Origin: Flammeovirgaceae bacterium
Lineage (GTDB): Bacteria; Bacteroidota; Bacteroidia; Cytophagales; Cyclobacteriaceae
Assembly: GCA_027487845.1 (NCBI GenBank)
Contig: JAIYCV010000027.1
Location: 43,753 to 107,752 of the forward strand
DNA: 64,000 bases
Direction: 5' to 3'
Shown in pieces: positions 47,867-56,641 of the stretch. Under the pieces are notes generated by a model, which had not been told where the DNA came from, did no database searches, and saw nothing but the letters and a program-made list of their open reading frames with translations. Positions within the stretch are counted from its first letter, which is position 1. Each line of letters begins with the position of its first letter. A program made the position numbers and the translations under genes.

Positions 47867-47998
47867 GATGTTTTTTTATTTTGTTTAGATACTTATACAA
47901 TGTAATAAACATGCCACGAAGGGAATTGAATTAGTAAGCCAGCTTTTAGCGAATTAGAAAAGAATATTTTTTCACATGTAGAAAAATATCCACACTTA

Positions 47999-48994
47999 TT
48001 ATTTCGATTCGCTTGGTTTTTGCAACGCTTTTTTGTCAGCTTTCGCCTTTCTTCTGAAATAGCCACGTGTCAGAAAGTTATGTTTAAATGCCTCCAAATT
48101 TTCATCCAGTTTTACAGAGGCACTTTCGGTATTTTTTATAATAGCTTTTAATTCTGCTGCCGCTACGGTGTCAGAGAGTAATACACCTACAGCATTATTT
48201 TTAGTGTTTATTTTAGCGGTAACTGCTTCTATACTTGTTGACATAGAAGCAGCGTTTGCGCTGACTTTCTTAACATGTATCAGTGTTTGTTTAAATACGC
48301 TAACAAAGCTAGTGTCATTAATTAAAGTGGGAAGTATTCCTTTTCCGTGTTGTGCTTCATCTATCAAATTGGTGAGACTTTGCGCGGCTTTGTTTGTTTG
48401 ATCGCCAGTTGCTTTGAAACTGCTAACCGCTTTTCGAATGTCTTTTGCAAATGTACCTTCGTTCAAAAGTTCACCAATTATGCCCTGCCCTTTGTTTACC
48501 TTATCCGAAATCGCCTTTAAATCCAGCGTAATTGACCTCGTGTTTTCACCTACTTCTTTTGCAATGTTAATTATCTCTTGTGTGTCGGCTGGTGAAATTG
48601 CCTTGATGGTGTCTGCGTCTTTAATCACTTCTTTCGAATTTCCAGGTTGAATAACAACAATACGATTTCCGATCAAGCCATCAGAACCAATGGAAGCCGA
48701 AGCATTCTTTCGAATGAAATCATTTTGTTTTTCTTTCAGTGAAAGGCTAACAATTACTTCACCCACTTTCACAATGCGCACGGATTTCACTGTTCCGATT
48801 TGAACGCCCGAAAGCCACACTTTATCACCTTCTTTTAGACCTTCTACATTTTTAAAAATAGCAGCAATGGTAAAAGTCTTACTGAATAGATTACTTGCCG
48901 TGCCGATGAAAAGCAATGAAACAACAAGCAATAAAGCGCCCGTAATAACAAATGCACCTAATTTAACGCGCTGTTTTACTTCATTTTTTTCCAT
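47999..48994 (-). CDS. mlaD: MlaD/MCE-domain lipid transport protein
   Basis: This 331-residue protein has one N-terminal membrane helix (about 12-32). An MCE domain follows (IAAIFKNVEGLKEGDKVWLSG near 43-63 and IGTVKSVRI). The remaining C-terminal two-thirds is helical. MCE proteins bind phospholipid and form hexameric rings between the inner and outer membranes. It is encoded directly after the ATPase (10-bp gap) and the permease, the standard MlaFED layout. Confidence 0.92.
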   Translation of the reverse strand: MEKNEVKQRVKLGAFVITGALLLVVSLLFIGTASNLFSKTFTIAAIFKNVEGLKEGDKVWLSGVQIGTVKSVRIVKVGEVIVSLSLKEKQNDFIRKNASASIGSDGLIGNRIVVIQPGNSKEVIKDADTIKAISPADTQEIINIAKEVGENTRSITLDLKAISDKVNKGQGIIGELLNEGTFAKDIRKAVSSFKATGDQTNKAAQSLTNLIDEAQHGKGILPTLINDTSFVSVFKQTLIHVKKVSANAASMSTSIEAVTAKINTKNNAVGVLLSDTVAAAELKAIIKNTESASVKLDENLEAFKHNFLTRGYFRRKAKADKKALQKPSESK

Positions 48995-49003
48995 AATAGA
49001 TAG

Positions 49004-49768
49004 TTAATAATTAAAAAAGGGAGCCAGATCGGCATCACTTGTATCTTTAATAGCATCAAACGTTCCTTCCATTTTTGTTTTTCCGTCCACAAGAGCAATC
49101 ACTCTGTCAGAGGTATGTCTTGCGCAACTTATATCATGCGTAATGATGAGTGAGGAGGTTTTATACTTCTCCCGCACCGAAAGAATAAGTTCATTTATCT
49201 CCGAGGCGGTAATGGGATCAAGACCAGCCGTTGGTTCATCGTAAAGCATTATTTTCGGATTAAGAATTAGCGTGCGCGCAATCCCGATGCGCTTCTTCAT
49301 TCCACCGGATAATTCAGCCGGCATTTTTTGAGCGGTGCCTTCTAAGCCGACATCTTGCAGTGCAATGATCACTTTATCATTTAATTCGGTTTTGTTTGTT
49401 AGTCCTAAGTTTCTTGTTAACGGAAATTCTAGATTTTGCTGCACCGTCATCGAATCGTAGAGTGCACTGCTTTGAAAAGAGAACCCAACCTGCTGGCGCA
49501 TTTCATTTAAGGCTTTTGGTTCAAGATGCCGAACATCATACCCTAACACGTTGATGTCTCCATCATCAGCCTCAATTAGTCCTACCATACACTTTATGAG
49601 CACCGATTTTCCAGATCCGGATCTCCCGAGAATTACCAGGTTTTCACTTTGATGCAATTCGAGACTTATGTCTTTCAAAACTTCTACGCCATTAAACGAT
49701 TTCTTTACATTGTGAAGAAAAGCTACAATGGCTTTGTTACCAACAGTATCGTTAGTTGCATCGACCAT
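49004..49768 (-). CDS. mlaF: MlaF-type ABC transporter ATPase
   Basis: This 254-residue ATPase has Walker A GRSGSGKS (near 53), signature LSGGMKKRIGIART (near 150) and Walker B IMLYDEPTAGLDP (near 172), plus a switch His in IITHD. It powers the phospholipid transport complex with MlaE and MlaD. It overlaps the permease gene end by one base. Confidence 0.95.
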   Translation of the reverse strand: MVDATNDTVGNKAIVAFLHNVKKSFNGVEVLKDISLELHQSENLVILGRSGSGKSVLIKCMVGLIEADDGDINVLGYDVRHLEPKALNEMRQQVGFSFQSSALYDSMTVQQNLEFPLTRNLGLTNKTELNDKVIIALQDVGLEGTAQKMPAELSGGMKKRIGIARTLILNPKIMLYDEPTAGLDPITASEINELILSVREKYKTSSLIITHDISCARHTSDRVIALVDGKTKMEGTFDAIKDTSDADLAPFFNY

Positions 49769-50532
49769 TACCTAAAAAGATTTATAATTTGGAGCGACAG
49801 TAAATCGATAATGAAAATGAACAGCATGGAAATTACAACCGCATTGTTGGCAGCCTTTCCAACACCACTGGTGCCGTTTGCAGCAGTGTAGCCAGCATAG
49901 CTTCCTACAAAACCAATTGCGAAGCCAAAAAATGTGGCAAGTAGGATGGAGGAGAAAATATCAAGGAAAGTAATAACTACTGATACTTCATTCAAGTAGA
50001 GCTGAAGACTTGTATTGTTAATGGTGTGTACGGTTAGATAAGAACCAAATAGGGCAATCACATCTGCAAAAACTACTAATAGGGGCATCATCAGGGTGGT
50101 GGCGATTACTCTACTAACCACTAAATAAGAGAAAGGCCTTGTCCCTGATACTTCCATGGCGTCTATTTGTTCGGTTACTTTCATGCTGGCCAGTTCGGCA
50201 GCAATGTTAGAACCTAGTTTGCCTGCGCAAATCAGTCCAGTTATTAAAGGACCTAACGAGCGAATCACCGCCTGTGAAACCAAAGATGGAAGCCACGATT
50301 CAGCGCCAAACGAGGAAAGTGAGGGGCGCGATTGCCGCGTAAAAACAACACCTGAAAGAAATGCTGTGAAACAAATTAAAAATAAAGAGCGGTTGCCAAT
50401 CTCAAAGCATTGTCGAACGGTTTCACGCCATTCAAAAGGGCGGGCAACTGCTTGCTTGAGCAATTTTTGAACGAACCGAAATATACTTTCGCATTCCAAC
50501 AAAAGGGTTTGAATTGCATCGGGCATTTTCAA
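49768..50532 (-). CDS. mlaE: MlaE-type ABC transporter permease
   Basis: This 254-residue permease of the MlaE/YrbE family has about five membrane helices. Family marks are the LGPLITGLICAGKLGSNIAAELASMKVTEQIDAMEV stretch in parts (near 95-130) and FGFAIGFVGSYAGYTAANGTSGVG near 210. It overlaps the upstream 60-residue protein by 4 bp and the ATPase by one base. Confidence 0.95.
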   Translation of the reverse strand: MKMPDAIQTLLLECESIFRFVQKLLKQAVARPFEWRETVRQCFEIGNRSLFLICFTAFLSGVVFTRQSRPSLSSFGAESWLPSLVSQAVIRSLGPLITGLICAGKLGSNIAAELASMKVTEQIDAMEVSGTRPFSYLVVSRVIATTLMMPLLVVFADVIALFGSYLTVHTINNTSLQLYLNEVSVVITFLDIFSSILLATFFGFAIGFVGSYAGYTAANGTSGVGKAANNAVVISMLFIFIIDLLSLQIINLFR

Positions 50533-50711
50533 TGCTTTTCGATTCCAGGTAGATACTTTTTGAAAGGTATCGGGTAGTAGATCTGTTCGTCTTTGTCGTG
50601 AAAAGTCGGGAGAATAAGTTTTACTAAAACATATAATGTAACTAAAGTCACTAGAAACATTATGGTAAATGCGAGTAATAACAACAATAGATCGTTCATA
50701 ATTGAATTCAT
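50529..50711 (-). CDS. Small single-helix membrane protein ahead of mlaE
   Basis: This 60-residue protein has one membrane helix (about 7-32) and a charged tail rich in Tyr and Lys. A second in-frame ATG at codon 5 is a possible start. The 4-bp overlap with mlaE suggests translational coupling. I do not recognise the family; it could be an accessory subunit of the lipid transporter. Confidence 0.6.
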   Translation of the reverse strand: MNSIMNDLLLLLLAFTIMFLVTLVTLYVLVKLILPTFHDKDEQIYYPIPFKKYLPGIEKH

Positions 50712-51020
50712 TATAAAAATATCATGCCATCCGCTTTTTAATCGAAACGAATAGTTTTGATGTTACTGTTTTCAATGAATGATCAAGAATGTAGAATCAA
50801 TTACCCACTTTTCAACTTTTCGCTGTTTGAGCACCGCAGGTTCGAAAGAACACATTGATGGAATTGTGAAAACGGAGCGCTTATATAAGAGTGCGTGAGT
50901 TGTTTCTCTTGCCAGATGCAGTTTCACTTGTTTGCAATTACTCCGTTCACCAAGGATAATGGCTTTTAGCGTTCGTGGCACGAAAATTTAATAAGTGGTG
51001 GTATACAAATATAACTACTT
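50712..51020. other. Divergent intergenic region, no gene seen
   Basis: These 309 bp between the leftward lipid-transport operon and the rightward ompA-like gene hold the promoters of both. A 69-residue leftward frame at 50772-50981 lacks any protein-like motif and is not counted as a gene. Confidence 0.35.
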
Positions 51021-52526
51021 ATGAATAAAACGAGATTTACAAAACTACTTATTATCCTCTCACTAATGGTGACGCCATTTCTGAGCAGGGCGCAGAACAG
51101 TTCTATTGGCTTTCATACTACGGTAACAGAGTATGATGGCGATATAAATGGCAACAAGCATCAATTCTATAATTTTGCTTTCAATAAATTTGGTGCAGGC
51201 CTTTCGCTTCAGCAGTATTTGAATCGGTCATTTAACTTGGCGGAGATGTTAACCTACAACCGGTTGGCGTATCGCAATTCCGATCAAACGCAGGGGGTAG
51301 ATGCCAATTTTACTTCGGCTAATTTGAATTTGCGGTATAAACTAAACAATGGATATCTGTTGAGTGAGGCGTCCGTTATCGCGCCCTATTTTACCATTGG
51401 CTTGGGTGCAACCTATATTAATTCTGATCAGTTTGGTACATCCAATGCGCCCATCTCTGACGGAGTATTTAAGGCGAATTTAAATGCAGGTGCAGGTGTT
51501 CTCTTCCGCTTTAATGATCAATTCGGATTGGAATTTTCCAACACGCTACAAATGCCAATGTATGATGCTTGGGATGGCGTCAATCAAGGCGACAACGATA
51601 TTTACTTACAGCATAGCCTCGGGCTGATCATTGGATTAAAGAAGCCGGTGGATACGGATAAAGATGGTGTAGCCGATAAGCGCGATGATTGTCCGGAGAC
51701 GCCAACAGGGGTTACTGTTGATTCAAAGGGTTGCCCTGTGGATAGGGACGCAGACGGTGTTCCCGACTTTTTGGATAAATGTCCTGAAATGGCGGGTGAT
51801 ACGCAGCAAAACGGATGCCCTGACAGAGATAAAGATGGCGTGGCTGATGGCGATGATAAGTGCCCCGATACAAGTGGTTTAGCTCGTTTTTCGGGTTGCC
51901 CCGATACCGATGGAGATGGTATACAAGATAGCGAAGACCTTTGTCCGAACGTGAAAGGATCTGACCAGTTTAAAGGTTGCCCGGATACTGACGGAGATGG
52001 CATACAAGATTCGTTGGATAAATGCCCTAATTCGGAGACGAATACAAAAGTAAACGCGGAAGGATGTCCTGCTGATACCGATGGTGATGGTATTGTTGAT
52101 TTGGATGATGCGTGCCCAAATTTAACTGGTGTTGTTGCAAATAATGGTTGTCCTGAGATTAAGGCGGAGGTGAAACAATTGTTTCAAAAGGCACTTCAAG
52201 GCATTCAGTTTGAAACCGGAAAGGCGGTAATTAAGAAAGTTTCTTTTCCTATTCTGGACGCAATCACTAAAGTGATGGTTGAAAATCCGAGTTACAAACT
52301 TTACATAGGCGGCCATACCGATAGCATTGGTGAAGATGCAATGAATTTGACCTTATCTCAAAATAGGGCAGATGCGGTAGCGAACTATCTGATTACGCAT
52401 GGCGTGGATCCATTAAGAACTTCTGCAAAAGGCTATGGTGAATCTACGCCTATAGATTCTAATTTGACAGCCGCAGGTAGAACTCGAAATAGGAGAGTAG
52501 AGTTCAGGGTTGACTTTTTGAAATAA
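51021..52526 (+). CDS. OmpA-family outer-membrane protein with TSP type 3 repeats
   Basis: This 501-residue protein has a signal peptide (about 1-24, ending SRAQ). An N-terminal beta-barrel-like domain (to about 205) is followed by about seven thrombospondin type 3 calcium-binding repeats (DTDKDGVADKRDDCP-like units, about 211-370). The C-terminus is an OmpA peptidoglycan-binding domain with GGHTDSIGED and LSQNRADAVANYL (about 430-460). It anchors the outer membrane to the cell wall. A strong terminator follows. Confidence 0.93.
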   Translation: MNKTRFTKLLIILSLMVTPFLSRAQNSSIGFHTTVTEYDGDINGNKHQFYNFAFNKFGAGLSLQQYLNRSFNLAEMLTYNRLAYRNSDQTQGVDANFTSANLNLRYKLNNGYLLSEASVIAPYFTIGLGATYINSDQFGTSNAPISDGVFKANLNAGAGVLFRFNDQFGLEFSNTLQMPMYDAWDGVNQGDNDIYLQHSLGLIIGLKKPVDTDKDGVADKRDDCPETPTGVTVDSKGCPVDRDADGVPDFLDKCPEMAGDTQQNGCPDRDKDGVADGDDKCPDTSGLARFSGCPDTDGDGIQDSEDLCPNVKGSDQFKGCPDTDGDGIQDSLDKCPNSETNTKVNAEGCPADTDGDGIVDLDDACPNLTGVVANNGCPEIKAEVKQLFQKALQGIQFETGKAVIKKVSFPILDAITKVMVENPSYKLYIGGHTDSIGEDAMNLTLSQNRADAVANYLITHGVDPLRTSAKGYGESTPIDSNLTAAGRTRNRRVEFRVDFLK

Positions 52527-52540
52527 GTATAAAATCACTA

Positions 52541-52570
52541 AGCGAGATTCAATTTGAATCTCGCTTTAAT
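52541..52570 (+). terminator. Terminator after the OmpA gene
   Basis: AGCGAGATTC at 52541-52550 pairs perfectly with GAATCTCGCT at 52556-52565 around a 5-nt loop and is followed by a short T-rich stretch (TTAAT). It lies 14 bp after the ompA-like stop and 11 bp ahead of the next start, so the leader of the next gene is very short. Confidence 0.7.
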
Positions 52571-52581
52571 CTAACCATACA

Positions 52582-53001
52582 ATGAACGACCTAAATAAAG
52601 AGAACATGACGGGTAAGAACCGAGGCGGTGCTCAACCCAATCGTCCGCTTACCTTACTAACTGCAAGTTCTATCATTGGAGATCATGTTCACAACTACGA
52701 TGATCAACACTTGGGAACTATTAAAGATATAATGATCAATCTACACGAGGGGAACATAGAATATATAGTAATAGAGTTAGGCGGATTTTTAGGTATTGGA
52801 GAAAAGTACTTTGCTATTCCCTTTAACTTATTAAAAGTGAATGCAAAGAACAATTCATTTACACTTAATCAATCTAAGGAGGTCTTATCCAATGCACCTG
52901 GGTTTGATAAAGATCATTGGCCCGAAACCAATTCTCATTCTTTTGATAAAGACAGCGAGTACTGGGGAAGTTTCATGGGATCAAATACCGGGTCATTTTA
53001 A
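52582..53001 (+). CDS. PRC-barrel domain protein
   Basis: This 139-residue protein has a PRC-barrel domain (about 28-95) with the typical start SSIIGDHVHNYDDQHLGTIKDI and a YIVIELGGFLGIGEKYFAIP stretch. The C-terminus is acidic and aromatic. PRC barrels are found in RNA-processing proteins, photosynthetic reaction centres and stress proteins. Here it heads a group of stress-type genes (BON repeats, copper-storage protein, TrhA). Confidence 0.85.
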   Translation: MNDLNKENMTGKNRGGAQPNRPLTLLTASSIIGDHVHNYDDQHLGTIKDIMINLHEGNIEYIVIELGGFLGIGEKYFAIPFNLLKVNAKNNSFTLNQSKEVLSNAPGFDKDHWPETNSHSFDKDSEYWGSFMGSNTGSF

Positions 53002-53050
53002 TTGAACAAATTTCTTAGCTAAGTATTTTTTTAGATCATAAACCTATAAA

Positions 53051-53542
53051 ATGAAAAAGATAGTATTCGTATTCATAGTTGCACTTACTTTTTTTATTCA
53101 AGAAAGTAAAGGCCAAGCAATGGGACAAAGTTACACCACCGCTCTAGGAGTTAAAGTTTGGGATGGTGGAGGTATTACCATTAAGCACTTTGTAGCGGCT
53201 AACGTGGCGGTGGAAGGCATAGGGTATTTTTGGAATCGGGGAGTCAGAATTGTTGGGCTTTATGAATTCCATTACGACATAGCAAGTGCGCCTGGCTTAA
53301 AATGGTATGTTGGTCCAGGAGCTCACGTTGGGTTTTACAACAATACGTATTACAACAACAACTACCCAAATGGAGATGGCTCGGGTTCATACGTAGGTAT
53401 TGATGGTGTGCTTGGGTTAGATTATAAGTTTGACAGGGCACCCATAAATATTTCGCTCGATTGGCAACCGTCTTTTGAATTCGGCAGTAATCGTGGCTTT
53501 ATCAACAATTGGGGTGGTCTAGGCATTAGGTATACTTTTTAA
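53051..53542 (+). CDS. Small secreted outer-membrane beta-barrel protein
   Basis: This 163-residue protein has a signal peptide (about 1-22, ending SKGQA). The mature part alternates aromatic and polar residues and ends with an aromatic residue (GIRYTF), as expected for an outer-membrane barrel. A tyrosine/asparagine-rich loop occurs near residue 100. No family name is assignable. It lies between a PRC-barrel gene and a BON-repeat gene. Confidence 0.75.
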   Translation: MKKIVFVFIVALTFFIQESKGQAMGQSYTTALGVKVWDGGGITIKHFVAANVAVEGIGYFWNRGVRIVGLYEFHYDIASAPGLKWYVGPGAHVGFYNNTYYNNNYPNGDGSGSYVGIDGVLGLDYKFDRAPINISLDWQPSFEFGSNRGFINNWGGLGIRYTF

Positions 53543-53556
53543 CTCTTTAAGTTATT

Positions 53557-53735
53557 ATGAAATCGCCATTAAGATGCCCTACACCCAACAGCACGATTAT
53601 GAGGTCTCACGTCTAGATACTAATGTCTCACTACTAATTTAAACACATGAAATCGTCATTAAGATGTCCTAAACCCAACGGCATGATTATGAGGTCTCAC
53701 GTCTCAATACTAATGTCTCACTACTAATTAAACAA
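53557..53735. repeat. Tandem duplication of about 90 bp upstream of the BON gene
   Basis: The segment 53557-53646 is repeated at 53647-53735 with few mismatches. Each copy starts ATGAAATCG, includes GATTATGAGGTCTCACGTCT and ends just before ATGAAA. The second copy leads directly into the true start of the BON protein, so the first copy may hold a duplicated leader. On the reverse strand it contains the TAGTAGTGAGAC word also found at 25973 and 55845. Confidence 0.85.
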
Positions 53736-54389
53736 ATGAAAACAGATACTCAACTGCAGAAAGATGTAGAAGATGTGCTTCGTTGGGAACGCCATTTATC
53801 TTCGTCAGAGATTACTGTAACTGCCAAGGATGGAGTAGTTATTCTTTCTGGCACGGTAAATACATTCTCCAAAAGACAAGAAGCCGAAGACGCAGCGAAA
53901 AGTGTAAAAGGTGTGAAAGCCGTTGTGGAGAAAATAACAGTCAATTTAAAAAGTGACGGCAAGTTTACTGATATAGACATTGCAAATAATCTGGTCAGAA
54001 ATTTTGCTTCCAGTTGGAGAATACCCAAAGATGTAATTAAGATAAAAGTGGAAGAAGGCTGGATCACGGTAAGTGGAACGGTCCATTGGAACTATCAGCG
54101 CGAAGCAGCAAAATCAATTATTCAACATGCTCCCGGGGTCAAAGGGCTTACAAATGATGTAATCGTTGTTTCAGATCATACAGACGTTGCCGAGAAGAAA
54201 GAAATAGAAAAAGCACTTGAACGAAGCTGGTCTATTAATGCTGCTTCCATTCTGGTGATAGTTCAGGAGAACAAGGCCATCCTGAAAGGAAAGGTAAACT
54301 CTCTATATGCGAAGGAAGAAGCTACCCGCATCGCTTGGAATGCCAAAGGTGTTTGGGAGGTAGACAATCAATTGGAAGTAACCTGGTAA
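53736..54389 (+). CDS. BON-domain protein with three BON repeats
   Basis: This 217-residue protein has three BON modules (about 3-68, 75-142 and 150-217), each with the GxVxxxxxxxxAxxxxxxVxGVxxVxN pattern seen in VSGTVHWNYQREAAKSII. BON domains bind phospholipid or peptidoglycan and appear in osmotic-stress proteins such as OsmY. No signal peptide is visible, so it may act in the cytoplasm. The start codon follows the second copy of the 90-bp duplication. Confidence 0.88.
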   Translation: MKTDTQLQKDVEDVLRWERHLSSSEITVTAKDGVVILSGTVNTFSKRQEAEDAAKSVKGVKAVVEKITVNLKSDGKFTDIDIANNLVRNFASSWRIPKDVIKIKVEEGWITVSGTVHWNYQREAAKSIIQHAPGVKGLTNDVIVVSDHTDVAEKKEIEKALERSWSINAASILVIVQENKAILKGKVNSLYAKEEATRIAWNAKGVWEVDNQLEVTW

Positions 54390-54398
54390 TCAAGAAAA

Positions 54399-54740
54399 AT
54401 GAAAACAGAACAAACAAATTACGATGCTTGCATGGATGCCTGTGCAAAAGCAATAATAGCCTGTAGAACGTGCGCCAATGCCGACTTACATGAAGACCAT
54501 CATCTTTCCATGCTGGTGCGTTGTATCAAGCTCGACTTAGATTGCTCCGCCGTCTGTTCGCTCGCATTGCAAAGTATGGCTAGCAATAGTGAATTTGCAA
54601 AACAGGTGTGTGCTTTGTGTGCTACTATTTGTACTAGTTGTGCGGAAGAATGCAGTAAACATGAAAAGATGGAACATTGTGTAGCATGTGCCAAAGCATG
54701 CAGCGCATGTGCCTCTGAGTGTGAACGTATTTGCATGTAA
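54399..54740 (+). CDS. Cysteine-rich four-helix-bundle copper-binding protein (Csp-like)
   Basis: This 113-residue protein has 18 cysteines, mostly spaced CxxC or CxxxC along helices (CAKAIIACRTC, CALCATICTSC, CVACAKACSACASEC). This matches the copper-storage protein (Csp, DUF326) family, in which Cys-lined four-helix bundles hold many Cu(I) ions. There is no signal peptide, so it would be the cytosolic Csp3 type. It lies 9 bp after the BON gene. Another metal such as zinc is possible. Confidence 0.88.
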   Translation: MKTEQTNYDACMDACAKAIIACRTCANADLHEDHHLSMLVRCIKLDLDCSAVCSLALQSMASNSEFAKQVCALCATICTSCAEECSKHEKMEHCVACAKACSACASECERICM

Positions 54741-54777
54741 TGCTGTGTTTTCCGAATTTATTACAGTACGGTAAATC

Positions 54778-55185
54778 ATGCTTTCCATTAATTTACAATT
54801 GGTTTGGCTTTTTGTGTTACCGATACCAATAGCGTGTATTGCTTGGACGGTAACACACGAAGAAGTTTTTAAAGAACCGAGAGAGTACTGCATTAAAAAG
54901 AGTAAAAGTTGCCAGCACTTGCTGGAGCGTAAATTCTTTTACTTGTTTACATGTGAGTATTGCTTTAGCCACTACGTAACGCTGTTCTTTATTATTGTTA
55001 CTAACTATCGATTGCTCATGCCCGATTGGAGTGGCTTTCTAATAACTTGGTTTTCGTTAGTGTGGATTGCCAATATGTACATGAGTTTGATGGGCATAAT
55101 CCGTCAAGATATAAAAAAGGAAAAGGCCACCATTAAGATACTGGAGTCCGAGAATACAACTGCTTCTGATCTATTGAAAGATTAA
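54778..55185 (+). CDS. Hypothetical membrane protein with a CEYC motif
   Basis: This 135-residue protein has about three predicted membrane helices (near 8-25, 60-80 and 88-110). The segment FTCEYCFSHYVTLF (near 55-68) contains a CxxC next to a membrane helix. The C-terminal 30 residues are charged. I do not recognise the family, although the CEYC motif recalls short membrane proteins of the DUF1360 type. Its last four bases overlap the convergent hemolysin III gene. Confidence 0.6.
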   Translation: MLSINLQLVWLFVLPIPIACIAWTVTHEEVFKEPREYCIKKSKSCQHLLERKFFYLFTCEYCFSHYVTLFFIIVTNYRLLMPDWSGFLITWFSLVWIANMYMSLMGIIRQDIKKEKATIKILESENTTASDLLKD

Positions 55186-55832
55186 GTCAATGCAAAACCA
55201 ATCACGGCCACCACATGACAGGCCGTGCCTGCAAGCACAAATAAATGCCATATAAAATGGCTGTAGCGAACATGGTGAGCTACAAAAAAGAAAACGCCCA
55301 AAGAATACATAGCACCTCCCGCTAGTAACCACACCAATCCCCAAGGCGGCATGTTTGTCCACAAGGGTTGTATGGCTAAAACTGCGAGCCAGCCCATGCC
55401 CAGGTAAAGAGCGGTAGAAAGCTTGCTGCTGTTGGCCCCCGCAATGGATTTGAGCAATACACCGCCTATGGCCAACACCCATACAATACTAAACAACGAC
55501 CAACCCCACGCGCCATTTAGAACAATCAGTGTTAAGGGTGTATAGGTTCCTGCTATTAGTAAGAAGATGGCCGCATGATCGAAAATATTAAAAACTCTTT
55601 TTGTTTTGCTTGGTGGAAAAGCATGGTAAAGTGTTGAGGCAAGATACAATAGTATCATGGTTGACCCGAAAATGCTGCAAGCGGTAATAGCCATGGCTCC
55701 TTTTGGTATTGCTTTCATAATCATGAAGGGCGTAACGGCTACTGCCGCCAAAAAGCCAACACCATGGCTTATGCTATTGGCTATTTCTTCACCCAGTGAT
55801 TGTTCGCTTTTTATTTTAGCAGGCTTTTTCAT
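55182..55832 (-). CDS. trhA: PAQR/hemolysin III family membrane protein
   Basis: This 216-residue protein has seven membrane helices and the family motifs: NSISHGVGF (near 22), SSTLYH-type YLASTLYHAFP, FDHAAIFLLIAGTYTPL (near 86) and the C-terminal YSHFIWHLFVLAGTACHVVAV. The histidines form the zinc site of PAQR proteins. TrhA members adjust membrane energetics and fluidity. It is convergent with the CEYC membrane protein gene, overlapping it by 4 bp. Confidence 0.92.
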   Translation of the reverse strand: MKKPAKIKSEQSLGEEIANSISHGVGFLAAVAVTPFMIMKAIPKGAMAITACSIFGSTMILLYLASTLYHAFPPSKTKRVFNIFDHAAIFLLIAGTYTPLTLIVLNGAWGWSLFSIVWVLAIGGVLLKSIAGANSSKLSTALYLGMGWLAVLAIQPLWTNMPPWGLVWLLAGGAMYSLGVFFFVAHHVRYSHFIWHLFVLAGTACHVVAVIGFALT

Positions 55833-56641
55833 TGTTTAAATTAGTAGTGAGACGTAAGTAGTGAGATATTAGTAATGCGACATGAGACCAAAGGAATTTG
55901 CTACAAGTTAATACTTAATCTAGTCCACTCAGCATTCGAGGGTATGAGGGTATTGAGACGTCTGGTCGTTGTTGGTTATTCGAGGATCGTTGTTCGGAGT
56001 TCGTCATCGCGAGGCACGAAGCGATCTCATCACAATTCATTTAGTCCACTTGCTATTTGAAGCATGGCGCGTTGGCTTGGCCGAACAGCGGGGTGGTGTG
56101 GTGGCATTGTTCGGCCTTGAATTTTTTGGTTCTTTCAAAATCGTTGTTGGTTGATCGTTAATCGTTGTTCGTAGAGTTATTGCTAGGAACGAAGAGTTCC
56201 TCCATTATTTAGTTTAGTTTACTTACCATTCGAAGCAATCAGCGCGTAGGCCCGACCAAAAAGCGGGGGTGTGATGGCAGGAGCGGGGAAGCCTGCCCGT
56301 CCGTTCAGGCGGGCATTGTTCGGCCTTGAATTTTTTGTTTCTTTTTGTATCAAGTGTTTCATCCCGTAAAGCGGGAACAAAAAGAAAAAGAGAAAATGCG
56401 GGCGATACGATGTGGTATAAAGCACTGGCCTTCGACAACCATTGGAAGACACCAGTGTACAAATGAACAGATTTTAACGTGCCTCCTTACCTCAAGGTTA
56501 AAATAAACACCCTTAATTATTCAAATAATTGCATCAAATTAAAACCGAAAAAAAATTATACCCGCTACACAACACACCCACCAGAGGTAACGTTACTAAA
56601 AAATTTTGTCATATTATTCACAATTAAAAACAAAAAAAGTT
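55833..56641. repeat. Gene-free repeat-rich region
   Basis: This 809-bp stretch holds no credible gene. It contains TAGTAGTGAGAC-type words (55845-55890), TCGTTGTT-type words (55962-56175) and two related repeat units that share the 20-mer GTTCGGCCTTGAATTTTTTG at 56109-56128 and 56318-56337. Each unit begins with a TTAGT..ACTT..ATT..GAAGCA block. A 10-bp palindrome GTAACGTTAC lies at 56587-56596. It marks the border between the chromosomal backbone and the restriction locus. Confidence 0.7.

Noticed and set aside
50772..50981. 69-residue leftward frame in the divergent region
   Set aside because: No recognisable motif, and it occupies the promoter space of two divergent genes.
51602..52003. 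133-residue leftward repetitive frame
   Set aside because: It is the antisense of the thrombospondin type 3 repeats in the OmpA protein.
54500..54893. Leftward frames opposite the copper-storage gene
   Set aside because: They are shadows of a Cys-rich gene on the other strand; their composition simply mirrors it.
55875..56154. Overlapping 61-residue rightward frames
   Set aside because: They cover low-complexity intergenic words and lack any gene-like start or motif.
56219..56462. Two leftward frames of 77 and 79 residues
   Set aside because: Both fall in the dispersed repeat with GTTCGGCCTTGAATTTTTTG and have no protein motif; they are typical spurious translations of that repeat.
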